64,000 nucleotides of DNA. It comes from Kribbella caucasensis (GTDB taxonomy: Bacteria > Actinomycetota > Actinomycetes > Propionibacteriales > Kribbellaceae). Of the stretch, positions 17,625 to 26,007 are shown one piece after another. The stretch is from assembly GCF_004361855.1 (NCBI RefSeq), contig NZ_SNWQ01000010.1:186001-250000 (forward strand), read 5' to 3'. The notes beneath the pieces are model-generated. The model searched no databases. It had not been told where the DNA came from and was given only the letters and a program-made list of their open reading frames with translations. Each line of letters starts with the position of its first letter. Within the stretch, counting starts at the first letter, position 1. The position numbers and the translations under genes are program-made.

Positions 17625-18416
17625 GTGAGCAGGCAGAAGTCGGGGGCGCGACGCGAGCAGATCGTCCGGATGGCCGCGTCCGATGGGCTGGCCAACGTGG
17701 AGGATCTGTCCGCGCGGCTCGGCGTCACGCCCTCGACGATCCGGCGCGACCTTGCCCTGCTGACCGCGCAGGGGAAACTCGCGCGCACCTATGGCGGCGC
17801 GCTGAGTCTGGAGCCGCATCCGGAGGCGTCGCTGCGTCAGCGCCTGGGCGAGGCGTACGACGCCAAACGCGCGATCGCGGCCTGGGCCGCTCGCCAGATC
17901 GTGCCCGGTGAGAACGTGCTGCTGGACGGCGGATCGACCACGACCGCGCTGGCTCAGGAACTCACCAGCTTCACCAACCTTTCCGTGACGACAACCGCCC
18001 TGACCGCGCTCGACGTACTGGCCGAAGCCGAGAACATCGAGGTGATCGTGCTGGGCGGGCGGCTGCGGATCATCAGCCAGTCCTTCGTCGGACCGCTCAC
18101 CGAGGCCTCGCTCGAGCGGATGTCGTTCGACCGTGCGTTCATGGGCGCCGACGGGGTCCGCGTCGACCGCGGAATCAACGAAAAGGATCTCGAGCAGACG
18201 CGGCTGAAAGAGCTCATGATGGGCCGGGCCGATCACGTCTACGTCCTCGCACACGGCGCCAAGCTCGGCCAGGGACCCTTCCACGCGTGGGCGGTGATGC
18301 CGCCGCGCTGGACCCTGGTGACCGACGACTCGGCGCCGCCCGCCGAGGTCCGCAGGTTCGAGGACAAGGGAATCGAGGTCGTCCTCGTCCCGGCGATCCA
18401 AGCGTCGGCAGACTGA
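17625..18416 (+). CDS. DeoR/GlpR family transcriptional regulator
   Basis: A 263-residue DeoR-type repressor. The N-terminal winged helix (VEDLSARLGVTPSTIRRDLALL, about 25-46 in outline) is followed by a sugar-phosphate sensor domain with LLDGGSTT and the FMGADGV and LKELMM segments. The start is uncertain between GTG at 17625 and in-frame GTG/TTG codons up to 18 bases upstream. It follows the kinase/PdxA pair by 41 bases and probably senses a phosphorylated pathway intermediate. Confidence 0.9.
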   Translation: MSRQKSGARREQIVRMAASDGLANVEDLSARLGVTPSTIRRDLALLTAQGKLARTYGGALSLEPHPEASLRQRLGEAYDAKRAIAAWAARQIVPGENVLLDGGSTTTALAQELTSFTNLSVTTTALTALDVLAEAENIEVIVLGGRLRIISQSFVGPLTEASLERMSFDRAFMGADGVRVDRGINEKDLEQTRLKELMMGRADHVYVLAHGAKLGQGPFHAWAVMPPRWTLVTDDSAPPAEVRRFEDKGIEVVLVPAIQASAD

Positions 18417-18434
18417 CCTGCTGACCCACGATCG

Positions 18435-18461
18435 GGCCCCGGGAACCTCGGTCCCGGGGCC
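18435..18461. terminator. Bidirectional hairpin terminator
   Basis: GGCCCCGGGA (18435-18444) and TCCCGGGGCC (18452-18461) form a perfect 10-bp stem with a 7-base loop between the convergent DeoR and esterase genes. Confidence 0.8.
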
Positions 18462-18475
18462 TGATGCTTGTCCGG

Positions 18476-20230
18476 TCAGCGCTGCAGCTGGACGTTGTTG
18501 CCCTGGGCATCCTTGTTCCATCGGGAGTACCAGTCCCAGAGGACCCGTGCCTCCTCGGCGATGGTGCTGTGACCGCGACCGCGGGTGACGCCGTACCTGG
18601 CCACGGTCGTCTCGTCCGCGTTCTTCCAGGAGGAGATGTCGTACCGCCCGACTCGCTGGACCGACGCCGGAGTGGTCGGCGTACCGATTGCGTCGTTGCG
18701 GTTGATCCAGTACCGCATGGTCTCACCGACGTACGGCGTCGACAGGTCGGCCGGCCAGAAGTCGAACTCGCCGAACAGCACGAAGAACGGAAGTGTCTCG
18801 CCGGTGTAGTCGGTCGTCGACGACGTTTGGCCGCCGGAGGTCGCGCCGAGCGCGGCGAAGTTCTTGGAGAGCTCGAGGTTCTTCCCGGCCGCGATCGTCG
18901 TCATGCTCCCGTTCGACTGCCCGCCCAGATAGATTCGGCCCGGATCGACGTTGTAGTCGGTCTTGACCTCGTCGAGAAGCAGCTGCAGGAAGGTCATGTC
19001 GATGTGGGCGGCCGTCGTACCCCATCCCGTCCGGTTCTGGGTGTTGAGGCCAGTCGGCACGACGAGGATGAAACCTTCGTCATCCGCAACCTCCCACCAC
19101 CGGGAGAAATCGAACATCGAGTACATCGTCAGCCCGGAACCGTGCAGCGAGATGACGGCCGGCACGTTCTTACCCTTCCTCGCGGCCTGCTTCGCCTTGG
19201 CGGGCACATAGATCATGTACTCGCGCAGCCGACCGGCCAGCTCCATCGTCCTGAATTGGACACCGAGCTCGTCGTAGTCAGGTCGCGAGCCAAGAGTGTT
19301 GCCGCCGACGTTGCCGCCGTAGCGGGTGTAGCGCGACAGGAAGTCGTCGTAGATGCCGGCGGCGTTCTTCACCTTCTCGGCGACGGCGACGGCGCTGAGC
19401 GAGCCGTCGGCGACGTAGTACTTCAGTGCGCCCTTTCGCTGGTAGAAAATCCTTCCACCGTGGAACCCGGCAGACCTGGTCTCGGTCTGGTTGGCGTCCT
19501 TCCAATACCGGACGACACCAGCGGCCTTGGCGTCCAATCGGTCCTCCATGATCCAGACCGGAAGCGGGACGCTGCTGCTCGCGACCCGCTGACCGTTCCA
19601 GTCCGGCGTCGGATAGAACGTACTGTCCAGTTGCTTGAGAAATGCGGTGTCGATGTCGCTGGCGTTGACGAAGGTCGCCGCGGCGACGAGGGTCGGGTCC
19701 TTCATGACGATCTGCTGCAGCACCGAACCGGGGCTGTCGTACCCGACGACGTAGTAGCTCTCGGGCGGGAGGTACCAGGTGCCGCGGCCGTCGGGGGAGT
19801 TGACGCTGATGTTGGCGTAGGCCGTTTCGAGGTAGGACCGCTCCTCGTCGGGTGATCCCCACCGTCCGGACGCGTCAGGCTCGAAGACGTACAGGAGAAA
19901 CTTGTTCTTCTCGGCCAGGTCGATCCATCCGCTCTCGACCAGCCAGGAAACGGTCCGCTCACCCACCGGGACGTTGAGCACGACCATGGAGGCACCGAGA
20001 TGCGCAGCCTTGGGGACGTAGAGCTTGGCCGTACGGTCCGTGCCCGAGATGGTGCGCTCGAACAGCCCGCTGATGCCCATCTTGATGCCCGCCATCGGCT
20101 CGTAGACGGGCGTCGTGGCGCTGAGCTGCTGCACGGGCGGAAGCCCGGACGCCTTGGCCGCCCGCGCGAATCCCGTCAGGGGAACCATCATCGCGGCCGT
20201 CAGAACGATGATCAGGAGCCTGTTCTTCAC
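18476..20230 (-). CDS. Secreted esterase with two alpha/beta-hydrolase domains (PHB depolymerase/LpqC-like)
   Basis: A 584-residue protein with a Sec signal peptide (about residues 1-28, ending FARAAKA). Residues 60-300 resemble a degenerate alpha/beta-hydrolase domain with the elbow-like GYDSPGS. Residues 330-584 are a polyhydroxybutyrate depolymerase/feruloyl esterase-like domain: oxyanion loop SLHGSG, nucleophile Ser439 in GGQSNGS, and a late GRGHS histidine. It probably releases a hydroxy acid or aromatic acid from a polymer outside the cell. A TTGCGTGA palindrome upstream like that of the importer operon suggests co-regulation. Confidence 0.82.
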   Translation of the reverse strand: MKNRLLIIVLTAAMMVPLTGFARAAKASGLPPVQQLSATTPVYEPMAGIKMGISGLFERTISGTDRTAKLYVPKAAHLGASMVVLNVPVGERTVSWLVESGWIDLAEKNKFLLYVFEPDASGRWGSPDEERSYLETAYANISVNSPDGRGTWYLPPESYYVVGYDSPGSVLQQIVMKDPTLVAAATFVNASDIDTAFLKQLDSTFYPTPDWNGQRVASSSVPLPVWIMEDRLDAKAAGVVRYWKDANQTETRSAGFHGGRIFYQRKGALKYYVADGSLSAVAVAEKVKNAAGIYDDFLSRYTRYGGNVGGNTLGSRPDYDELGVQFRTMELAGRLREYMIYVPAKAKQAARKGKNVPAVISLHGSGLTMYSMFDFSRWWEVADDEGFILVVPTGLNTQNRTGWGTTAAHIDMTFLQLLLDEVKTDYNVDPGRIYLGGQSNGSMTTIAAGKNLELSKNFAALGATSGGQTSSTTDYTGETLPFFVLFGEFDFWPADLSTPYVGETMRYWINRNDAIGTPTTPASVQRVGRYDISSWKNADETTVARYGVTRGRGHSTIAEEARVLWDWYSRWNKDAQGNNVQLQR

Positions 20231-20536
20231 TGTCTGCCTCCAGTGGATGTCGACGAGCCGGACGTCCGGTCATTTCGGCACAACCTTGGCAGGGCTGCGT
20301 GATTCACGCAATGGGTCATGCGCGAACTGTGAGCAAGCGGTCGGCCGTGCCCAGGCAGATCACTCCCCGAAATCGGCTCTTTCTCCAGCTAGGGAGGAGA
20401 TCCATCTGGGGTGAGCCTGCCTAGGTCGCATCGGTGCGAATGAGGTTCGACGTACAGATACGCAACGAGTTGCGCAGTCTGCGCAGATTTTTTCTGTCAG
20501 GTCGGGCTGGAAGGGGGGCAGTTTCAGCCGTTGGCG
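20231..20536. promoter_or_regulatory. Esterase upstream region with TTGCG-type palindromes
   Basis: TGCGTGA and TCACGCA flank one base (palindrome 20296-20310). CGCAAC and GTTGCG flank GA (20461-20474), and TGCGCAG is repeated directly at 20471-20477 and 20480-20486. These match the half-sites at 15209-15248. No gene is seen in this stretch. Confidence 0.5.
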
Positions 20537-21163
20537 TCAGCGAGGCAGCAGGATGCCAACCTGCCTCTGGATGTCCTGCAGGATCTCGTCGACGCTCAAG
20601 GCGATGTTTACGCTCGCCGCCATGCTGACGAACATGACGGCGGACACGATGCGTGCCAGCGCCGCGGCGTCATCCTCTCCGACCCGCTGGTCGCGGCGCA
20701 GCACGGCGGCGACGGCTTCCTCGGTCTGCGCGACGATGCCGAGCGCTTCGCGGTGATGGGGCTCCTCGGGGTCGCCGAAAACCATCTCTCGCAAGTAGGT
20801 GCGCCCGTTGTCGATCTGGATGCGGTTGCATTCCACGATTGGCTGGACGATCGCCAGCACTGCATCCAGCGCATCGGGAATGGTTTCGGCATCCGCCCGG
20901 CCCCGCTCGAGCGCTTCGGCGTAGTGGGCGTTCTGCACAAGCAGGAGGAGCTCGCCCTTGGTCTTGGCGTAGAGGAACAGCGTCCCGGTGCCGATGTCGG
21001 CCTTGTCGGCTATCTGCTGGGTCGTGACCTCATCGACGCCGTGTACGGCGAACAGTTCGCTGGCGGCAGCGGTGATGCGGTCGAGTTTGTCCTGCTTGTT
21101 CCGCTCGCGCCGTCCGACCGGGCGAGCGGATCCGGCGGTCCTTCCCCCGCCCGCGCCGCTCAC
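20537..21163 (-). CDS. TetR/AcrR family regulator
   Basis: A 208-residue TetR-type protein with its HTH at about residues 30-65 (VTTQQIADKADIGTGTLFLYAKTKGELL in outline). The GTG start at 21163 overlaps the stop of the upstream gene (GTGA), which fixes it; the longer open frame is read-through. It is the last gene of a three-gene operon with a hydrolase and an EthD-like protein. It probably represses this operon through the palindrome at 22932-22947. Confidence 0.85.
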   Translation of the reverse strand: MSGAGGGRTAGSARPVGRRERNKQDKLDRITAAASELFAVHGVDEVTTQQIADKADIGTGTLFLYAKTKGELLLLVQNAHYAEALERGRADAETIPDALDAVLAIVQPIVECNRIQIDNGRTYLREMVFGDPEEPHHREALGIVAQTEEAVAAVLRRDQRVGEDDAAALARIVSAVMFVSMAASVNIALSVDEILQDIQRQVGILLPR

Positions 21164-21966
21164 TCCTCGTACCCCGGCAGGATGTCGCCGTTCCTGACGT
21201 AGGTGAGGGCGGCGGCGACGTCGTACGCGTGGATCGCGGAGGCGAGTGGTCTCAGCTGGTTCGACAGTTCCTCGATCACCTTGCTGGTGAAGAAGGCGTC
21301 CCGTGATGCGGTGTCGGTGAACCCGAGGATGAGCGAGGCGTGGAAGTGCTGGTCGTCGGGGTTGTCGTGGGCGACGTCCGGGGTGTCCCACAGCTTCTCG
21401 ATCCAGGGCAGGAACGTCTGCGTGCGCAACTCCTTGAGCACTCCGGTGCCGGCGAGTGCGGGAACGAGCTGTTTCTTGATGAACCTCCGGAACTCACCGG
21501 CGCCGACTCCGTCTCTGCGGCGGAGGTAGACCAGGGCGCGGGCACCGACCGTCTCTCCCGGGCCGGCGACGTCGTACCAGCGGGACGAGTTCGGCGGGCC
21601 GGCGTAGAGCAGAGTGCGGCGGAACACGTTGATCTCGTCCTTGTAGGCCAACTGCGTCTGCTTGCGCCCTTGCAGAGGTGAGAGCGCCGACTGGAAGGTG
21701 ACTTCCGCGACGCCGTCGACCTTGCGGTCGGCGGGGATCGAGGTCTCCACCCCGTCGGTCACCGGCCACCGGCCGGGGTTGTGCTCGGCGAGGTGGATCT
21801 GCCGGTACTCCGCCAAGCCCGGAGTGGCGGAGATGATCCCTGAGTGCGGGCCCTTCCAGTAATCCATCCCGGTCTGGCGGGGCTGGTCGGTGCGCACCCA
21901 CAGCAGGATGGAGGAGGTGAGGTGCTTCTTCACGTCCGGTTGTACGGCGGATGGTGACGTGCTCAT
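21160..21966 (-). CDS. EthD-like dimeric alpha/beta-barrel protein
   Basis: A 268-residue protein whose N-terminal half (LLWVRTDQPRQTGMDYWKGPHSGI in outline, then YRQIHLAEH) and C-terminal half (FIKKQLVPALAG to QHFHASLILGFTD) look like two ferredoxin-like barrels of the EthD/stress-responsive type. Assignment rests on pattern only. It lies between the hydrolase (43-base gap) and the overlapping TetR gene. EthD-like proteins often act in degradation of aromatic or ether compounds, but the reaction here is unknown. Confidence 0.55.
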   Translation of the reverse strand: MSTSPSAVQPDVKKHLTSSILLWVRTDQPRQTGMDYWKGPHSGIISATPGLAEYRQIHLAEHNPGRWPVTDGVETSIPADRKVDGVAEVTFQSALSPLQGRKQTQLAYKDEINVFRRTLLYAGPPNSSRWYDVAGPGETVGARALVYLRRRDGVGAGEFRRFIKKQLVPALAGTGVLKELRTQTFLPWIEKLWDTPDVAHDNPDDQHFHASLILGFTDTASRDAFFTSKVIEELSNQLRPLASAIHAYDVAAALTYVRNGDILPGYEE

Positions 21967-22009
21967 GGTGTTGCCCTTCTCTTCTTGTCAGGAATGTGCG
22001 TTGCGGTGG

Positions 22010-22870
22010 TCATCGGCCGAGGAACTCGACGGCGACGGGGGCGAACTTCTCGTGGAACTGGAAGATGCCGCCGTGACCGGAGTCGGGGTAGATGATCAGC
22101 TCACTGTCCTTGATGCGCCGGTGCAGATCCTCGGAGAGGATCGAGGGCACCATCCGGTCGTTGTCGCCATTGGCGATCAGAGTGGGCTGGGTGAGCTTCG
22201 ACAGGTCGTCGGGGGTGGAGCGGCCCCACTTCTGGATCGCCTTCAGCTGTGTCCGGAACGCCTTGACCTTGATCGGTGCGTCGCGATCGGCGGTGCGCTC
22301 GTTCAGCCGGTTGACGAACGCGCGGGCGGCGGGTTTGCCGGTGGCGTTGCGGTTGAAGAACAGGAACTCCTTGGCGTCGGACCGGGTCAGGGTGGCGCGC
22401 AGGATGTCCCAGTAGGTGGTGGCGACGACCTTGTCGATGTTCTTGCCGCCCTTCGGCCCGGTGCCGGTGAGGACGAGCTTGCGGACGAGCTCGGGGTGCT
22501 TCACCACGAGGGCCTGGGCGACGAAGCCGCCGAGAGAGAAGGAGAAGACGTCGATCTTGTCGAACCCGAGCGCCGTGATGAAGGTGTAGGCGTCGTCGGC
22601 CATCGCCTCGACACTGTCCGGCACCTGGCCCGTGGACGCCCCGACACCGCGCTGATCGAAGGCGATGACGTGACGCCCCTTCGCGATGGGGTCGATGATG
22701 CGCGGGTCCCAGTTGTCCAGGGTCGCGGCGAGGTGGACGAAGAAGACGACGGGGATCCCGCCCTTCGGCCCCAGCTCGCGGTAGCCGTAAGTGACGCCAC
22801 CGGCGGTGACGGTGCGGGCCGGGGCTTTCGCGTAAGAGGTGATGACGGGCTCGTTCTGGGTGTTGCTCAT
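22010..22870 (-). CDS. Alpha/beta hydrolase (haloperoxidase-like)
   Basis: A 286-residue alpha/beta-hydrolase. The oxyanion segment is FFVHLAATLDNW (43-54), FDQRGVGAS is the typical strand-4 loop, and the nucleophile is Ser112 in SFSLGG, where the first small residue of the usual GxSxG is Ser instead of Gly. The acid is in NGDNDRMVP and the base in DSGHGG. It is the first gene of the three-gene operon and has a good promoter overlapped by an operator. It resembles non-haem haloperoxidases and C-C bond hydrolases. Confidence 0.87.
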   Translation of the reverse strand: MSNTQNEPVITSYAKAPARTVTAGGVTYGYRELGPKGGIPVVFFVHLAATLDNWDPRIIDPIAKGRHVIAFDQRGVGASTGQVPDSVEAMADDAYTFITALGFDKIDVFSFSLGGFVAQALVVKHPELVRKLVLTGTGPKGGKNIDKVVATTYWDILRATLTRSDAKEFLFFNRNATGKPAARAFVNRLNERTADRDAPIKVKAFRTQLKAIQKWGRSTPDDLSKLTQPTLIANGDNDRMVPSILSEDLHRRIKDSELIIYPDSGHGGIFQFHEKFAPVAVEFLGR

Positions 22871-22931
22871 GACTGCTGTCCCTTTCTGGTTCGGATCGCC
22901 CGTCGCAGTTGCGGCGAGTCAGTTCCGAGTA

Positions 22932-22976
22932 GACTCAATCATGAGTCCCCTCAGAAATTTTGTCAAGGGAGGTTCC
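22932..22976 (-). promoter_or_regulatory. Promoter overlapped by palindromic operator
   Basis: On the minus strand TTGACA is followed after 17 bases by CATGAT. GACTCA (22932-22937) and TGAGTC (22942-22947) form a palindrome with a 4-base centre covering the -10 box. This fits repression by the TetR encoded at the end of the operon. Confidence 0.65.
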
Positions 22977-23047
22977 GCATGCCCAGCGGAGTACGGAGAT
23001 CGCGGTGCTCGTCCAGACCTTCGCCCCAGTTGTGCAACTGTTTAGAG

Positions 23048-23064
23048 TATGATCATAATATTAT
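23048..23064. promoter_or_regulatory. AT-rich overlapping palindromes before enoyl-CoA hydratase gene
   Basis: TATGATCATA (23048-23057) and ATAATATTAT (23055-23064) overlap in an otherwise GC-rich region 32 bases before the start codon. They may be an operator and the -10 region. Confidence 0.45.
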
Positions 23065-23095
23065 CGAGATCGCAGCCTCAGACAGGAGCACCGCC

Positions 23096-23926
23096 ATGAA
23101 TCGGCCAAGCACCATCAGCATCGAGCGTCCGAACCCCAAGATCGCGAACATCACCTTCGCGAACCCGCCTGTGAACCTGGTCGTCGGCGAGACCGTGACG
23201 CGGCTTCACGAGCTCGTCAAGGAACTCGGCGACGACCCCGACATCCAGGTCGTCGTCTTCAAGAGCGGTGTTCCCGACTTCTTCATCAACCACTTCGACC
23301 TCGCCGCGGCCGCGGACTTTCCAGCGCCGGAGGATGAGGATGAGGTGCCGATCTGGACCGACCTGGTCCTGCGGCTGGCAAACGCGCCGTACATCACGAT
23401 CGCGTCCATCCGTGGTCGCACCCGGGGCGGCGGCAACGAGCTCGCGCTGGCTCTCGATCTGCGCTACGCCAGCCTGGAGAAGGCGATGTTCGGCCAGCCC
23501 GAGGTGGGCAGTGGACTGTTGCCCGGAGGTGGCGGGACCGAGCGACTGCCCCGGTTCGTCGGTCGCGACCGTGCTCTGGAGGTCATCTTGAGCAGCAGTG
23601 ACTACGACGCCGAGTTGGCCGAGCGCTGGGGGTGGGTCACGCGGGCTCTGCCGGACGCCGAGCTGGACCAGTTCGTGGACACCATGGCGGCCCGTCTGGC
23701 GTCGTTCGACAGAACCTCGCTGGCGTCCGCCAAGTCGATGGTCAACCGGGCGTCGCTACCGCCGGACGCCGACCTGGTCTCGGCCTATCGCGAGTTCGCC
23801 CACTCGCTCACGCTGCCGGGGTTCCTGGCTCGCGCCGCCGGCGCTCAAGCCTTGATCGCCGAGAAGGGTCTGGACTTCGAGTATCGGATGGGCGAGTACA
23901 TCGGCATCGCCAATCAACAGGCCTGA
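23096..23926 (+). CDS. Enoyl-CoA hydratase/isomerase family protein
   Basis: A 276-residue crotonase-fold protein. The oxyanion-hole segments are DFFINHFDLAA and IRGRTRGGGNELALALDLRYAS. The QPEVGSGLLPGGGGTERLPR block is a clear crotonase signature. The start is MNRPST at 23096 with AGGAG upstream; the much longer open frame is antisense read-through over the hydrolase operon. The C-terminal third is less conserved, so activity toward CoA esters is inferred from fold only. It precedes a TetR gene by 74 bases. Confidence 0.88.
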   Translation: MNRPSTISIERPNPKIANITFANPPVNLVVGETVTRLHELVKELGDDPDIQVVVFKSGVPDFFINHFDLAAAADFPAPEDEDEVPIWTDLVLRLANAPYITIASIRGRTRGGGNELALALDLRYASLEKAMFGQPEVGSGLLPGGGGTERLPRFVGRDRALEVILSSSDYDAELAERWGWVTRALPDAELDQFVDTMAARLASFDRTSLASAKSMVNRASLPPDADLVSAYREFAHSLTLPGFLARAAGAQALIAEKGLDFEYRMGEYIGIANQQA

Positions 23927-23937
23927 CGGCGCCGTAG

Positions 23938-23956
23938 ATTACGAATGTAATATAAT
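23938..23956 (+). promoter_or_regulatory. Promoter with TetR-type operator before tetR gene
   Basis: ATTAC (23938-23942) and GTAAT (23947-23951) form a palindrome directly joined to a consensus TATAAT (23951-23956). The core TACGAATGTA matches two boxes upstream of the SDR gene at 26962. Confidence 0.6.
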
Positions 23957-24000
23957 ACGTGGGGAGACCCGGGTGGGCCTCCCCATGAGTGGAGGAGTCG

Positions 24001-24579
24001 ATGGCGCGGTACGGCAAGGAGCACAAGCAGGCGACGCGGCAGCGGATCACCGAGACCGCCGGTCGCCGGTTCAAGCGCGATGGCATCGACGGCTCGGGGA
24101 TCGCGACGCTGATGGCGGACGCCGGGCTGACCAACGGCGCCTTCTACGCTCACTTCGAGTCCAAGGACGATCTCGTCACCACGATCATTGCCGACCAGCT
24201 CCGCGGACAGCGCGAGTGGATCAGCAGCACGGCAACCGACCGCGCCGGGGTGGAGCGACTCGTGCGCGAGTACCTGTCACCCACTCACCGCGACAACCCT
24301 GAAGAAGGCTGCCCGTCCGCAGCGCTGCTCGACGAGATCGGGCGCTGCCCGGATGCGGCCAAGCAGGCGTATACCGACGGTTTGCTCGGGTTCATTGACG
24401 ACATCGCCGCCGTACTGGCGCCACGCGATCCGCAATCGGCGCAGGCAAAGATGCTCAGTGCCTACGCGCTGATGGTCGGAACCATGCAATTGTCCCGTGC
24501 CTTGACCGACCGGCAGCTTTCCGATCAGGTCCTCGAGCAGGGCATCCAGAACGTCCTCACCTTGCTCGACATCACGTAG
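24001..24579 (+). CDS. TetR/AcrR family regulator (paralogue of 29548)
   Basis: A 192-residue TetR-type protein starting MARYGKEHK. The HTH is GSGIATLMADAGLTNGAFYAHF. Ribosome binding site GGAGGAG precedes ATG 24001. Most positions are identical in the TetR at 29548-30138, including HRDNP, ALLDEIGRC and LSRALTDRQL, so the two arose by duplication. The palindrome over its promoter suggests autoregulation, and the same box precedes the SDR at 26962. Confidence 0.88.
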   Translation: MARYGKEHKQATRQRITETAGRRFKRDGIDGSGIATLMADAGLTNGAFYAHFESKDDLVTTIIADQLRGQREWISSTATDRAGVERLVREYLSPTHRDNPEEGCPSAALLDEIGRCPDAAKQAYTDGLLGFIDDIAAVLAPRDPQSAQAKMLSAYALMVGTMQLSRALTDRQLSDQVLEQGIQNVLTLLDIT

Positions 24580-24614
24580 GCCCCCGAGGGCGAGATGGTA
24601 GCTGGACTGTTCAG

Positions 24615-25157
24615 TCAGTGGTTCTGCGCCAGCGCGCCTCGGAAGGTGCGTCGGTATGCGAGTGGTGAGACGCCGATCGCGGCGTGCAGGTGTTCCCGCA
24701 GCGAGGTGCCGCCGGCGAAGCCGACCTGGCTCGCGATCTCGTCCACCGCCAGGTCGGTGGATTCGAGCAGATGCCGGGCCCGGCCGACACGTTGCTGGAT
24801 GAGCCATCGTCCCGGGCTCATGCCGACTTCGTCGTTGAAGCGGCGGGCGAAGGTGCGCAGGCTCATGTGGGATTGCTCGGCGAGGTCGGTCAGGGCCAGC
24901 GGCTTGTGGAGGTGTTCCAGCGCCCATTGGCGGGCGGCGGAGGTTCCGTGCGCCGTGGGATCGGGGACCGGGTACTCGATGTACTGGGCCTGCCCTCCGT
25001 CGCGCCATGGCGGGGCGACGCACATGCGTGCCACGTGGTTGGCGACCTCGCTGCCGTGGTCCTTGCGCACCAGGTGCAGGCAGACGTCGATCCCCGAGGC
25101 GGCGCCGGCAGAGGTGAGCACGTCGCCGTCGTCGACGAACAGGACGTCGGGGGTGAG
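24615..25157 (-). pseudogene. Truncated GlxA-type AraC regulator (5' half lost)
   Basis: On the minus strand, about 180 residues match the C-terminal half of GlxA-family regulators: LFVDDGDVLTSAGAASGID, VANHVARMCV, then the AraC double HTH (LALTDLAEQSHMSLRTFARRF; VDEIASQVGFAGGTSL). The DJ-1-like N-terminal domain is missing. The frame runs without a stop into antisense dehydrogenase sequence, so the long open frame is a chimera. The break at about 25158 coincides with the truncated start of the plus-strand dehydrogenase. Confidence 0.8.
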
Positions 25158-26007
25158 CGAGATCCTCGTCGCCGTCCACGCCGCCGGCGTCAACCCGACG
25201 GACTGGAAGAACCGCGCCCAGGCCACCACCATCGCCGGGATGCCGCTCGTCCTCGGCTGGGACGTCTCCGGCGTCGTCGAGGCCGTCGGCATCGGCGTCA
25301 CCCTTTCAAGCCCGGCGACGAGGTCTTCGGGATGCTGCCCTATCCCGGCGGGGTGGGCTCGCACGCCGAGTACGTGACCGGACCTGCCCGTGTCTTCACC
25401 CACAAGCCCGCCGGTATCGACCACATCCAGGCCGGCGCCCTGCCGCTGGCCGCGCTCACCGCCTATCAGGCGCTGGTCGAAACGGCCGAGGTCCGCGCCG
25501 GGCAGCGGGTCCTGATCCACGCGGCGGCCGGCGGTGTAGGTCACCTCGCTGTGCAGATCGCCAAGTCCCGCGGCGCGTACGTCATCGGCACCGCCAGCGC
25601 GGCTAAGCACGACTTCGTACGATCCCTCGGCGCGGACGAGGTGATCGACTATCACTCGGTCGACTTCGCCAAGGCAGTCAGTGATATTGACGTGGTCCTC
25701 GACCCGGTCTCGTTCGACTCCGGTGCCCGCGCCCGCTCCCTCGAGGTCCTGCGCCCGGGCGGCACCCTCGTCTCGATCCTGCCGGTACCCCGTCGAAGCC
25801 GACGAGTTGGCCGCGATCGCCGAGCGGGGCATCCGCTACGAGTCGCTGCTCGTCGAGGCCGACCACGCCGGCATGCAAGCTATCGCCGACCTGGCCGAAT
25901 GCGGCGCCCTGCGCGCCCACATCGAGGCGACCTTCCCGCTCGCGGAGGCCGCCAAGGCGCACGCCCTCGGCGAGACCGGCCGCACCACCGGCAAGATCGT
26001 GCTGAGC
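25158..26007 (+). pseudogene. Zinc-type quinone oxidoreductase/alcohol dehydrogenase, truncated and frameshifted
   Basis: The sequence begins inside the family pattern at EILVAVHAAGVNPTDWKNR, so the first 30 or so residues are lost. A frameshift near 25304 separates VEAVGIGVT from FKPGDEVFG, and another near 25790 separates GGTLVSILP from VEADELAAIAERG. Between them is an intact Rossmann segment (VLIHAAAGGVGHLAVQIAKS). The end GKIVLSV runs in frame into the SnoaL gene. Two frameshifts plus loss of the start make it non-functional. Confidence 0.8.

Noticed and set aside
18464-19855. A 463-residue plus-strand ORF
   Set aside because: It lies antisense to the secreted esterase, has no ribosome site, and its composition is that of a shadow frame.
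24615-25832. A 405-residue minus-strand protein with an AraC domain
   Set aside because: Its N-terminal half is antisense to the dehydrogenase remnant; only the C-terminal part is real AraC sequence.
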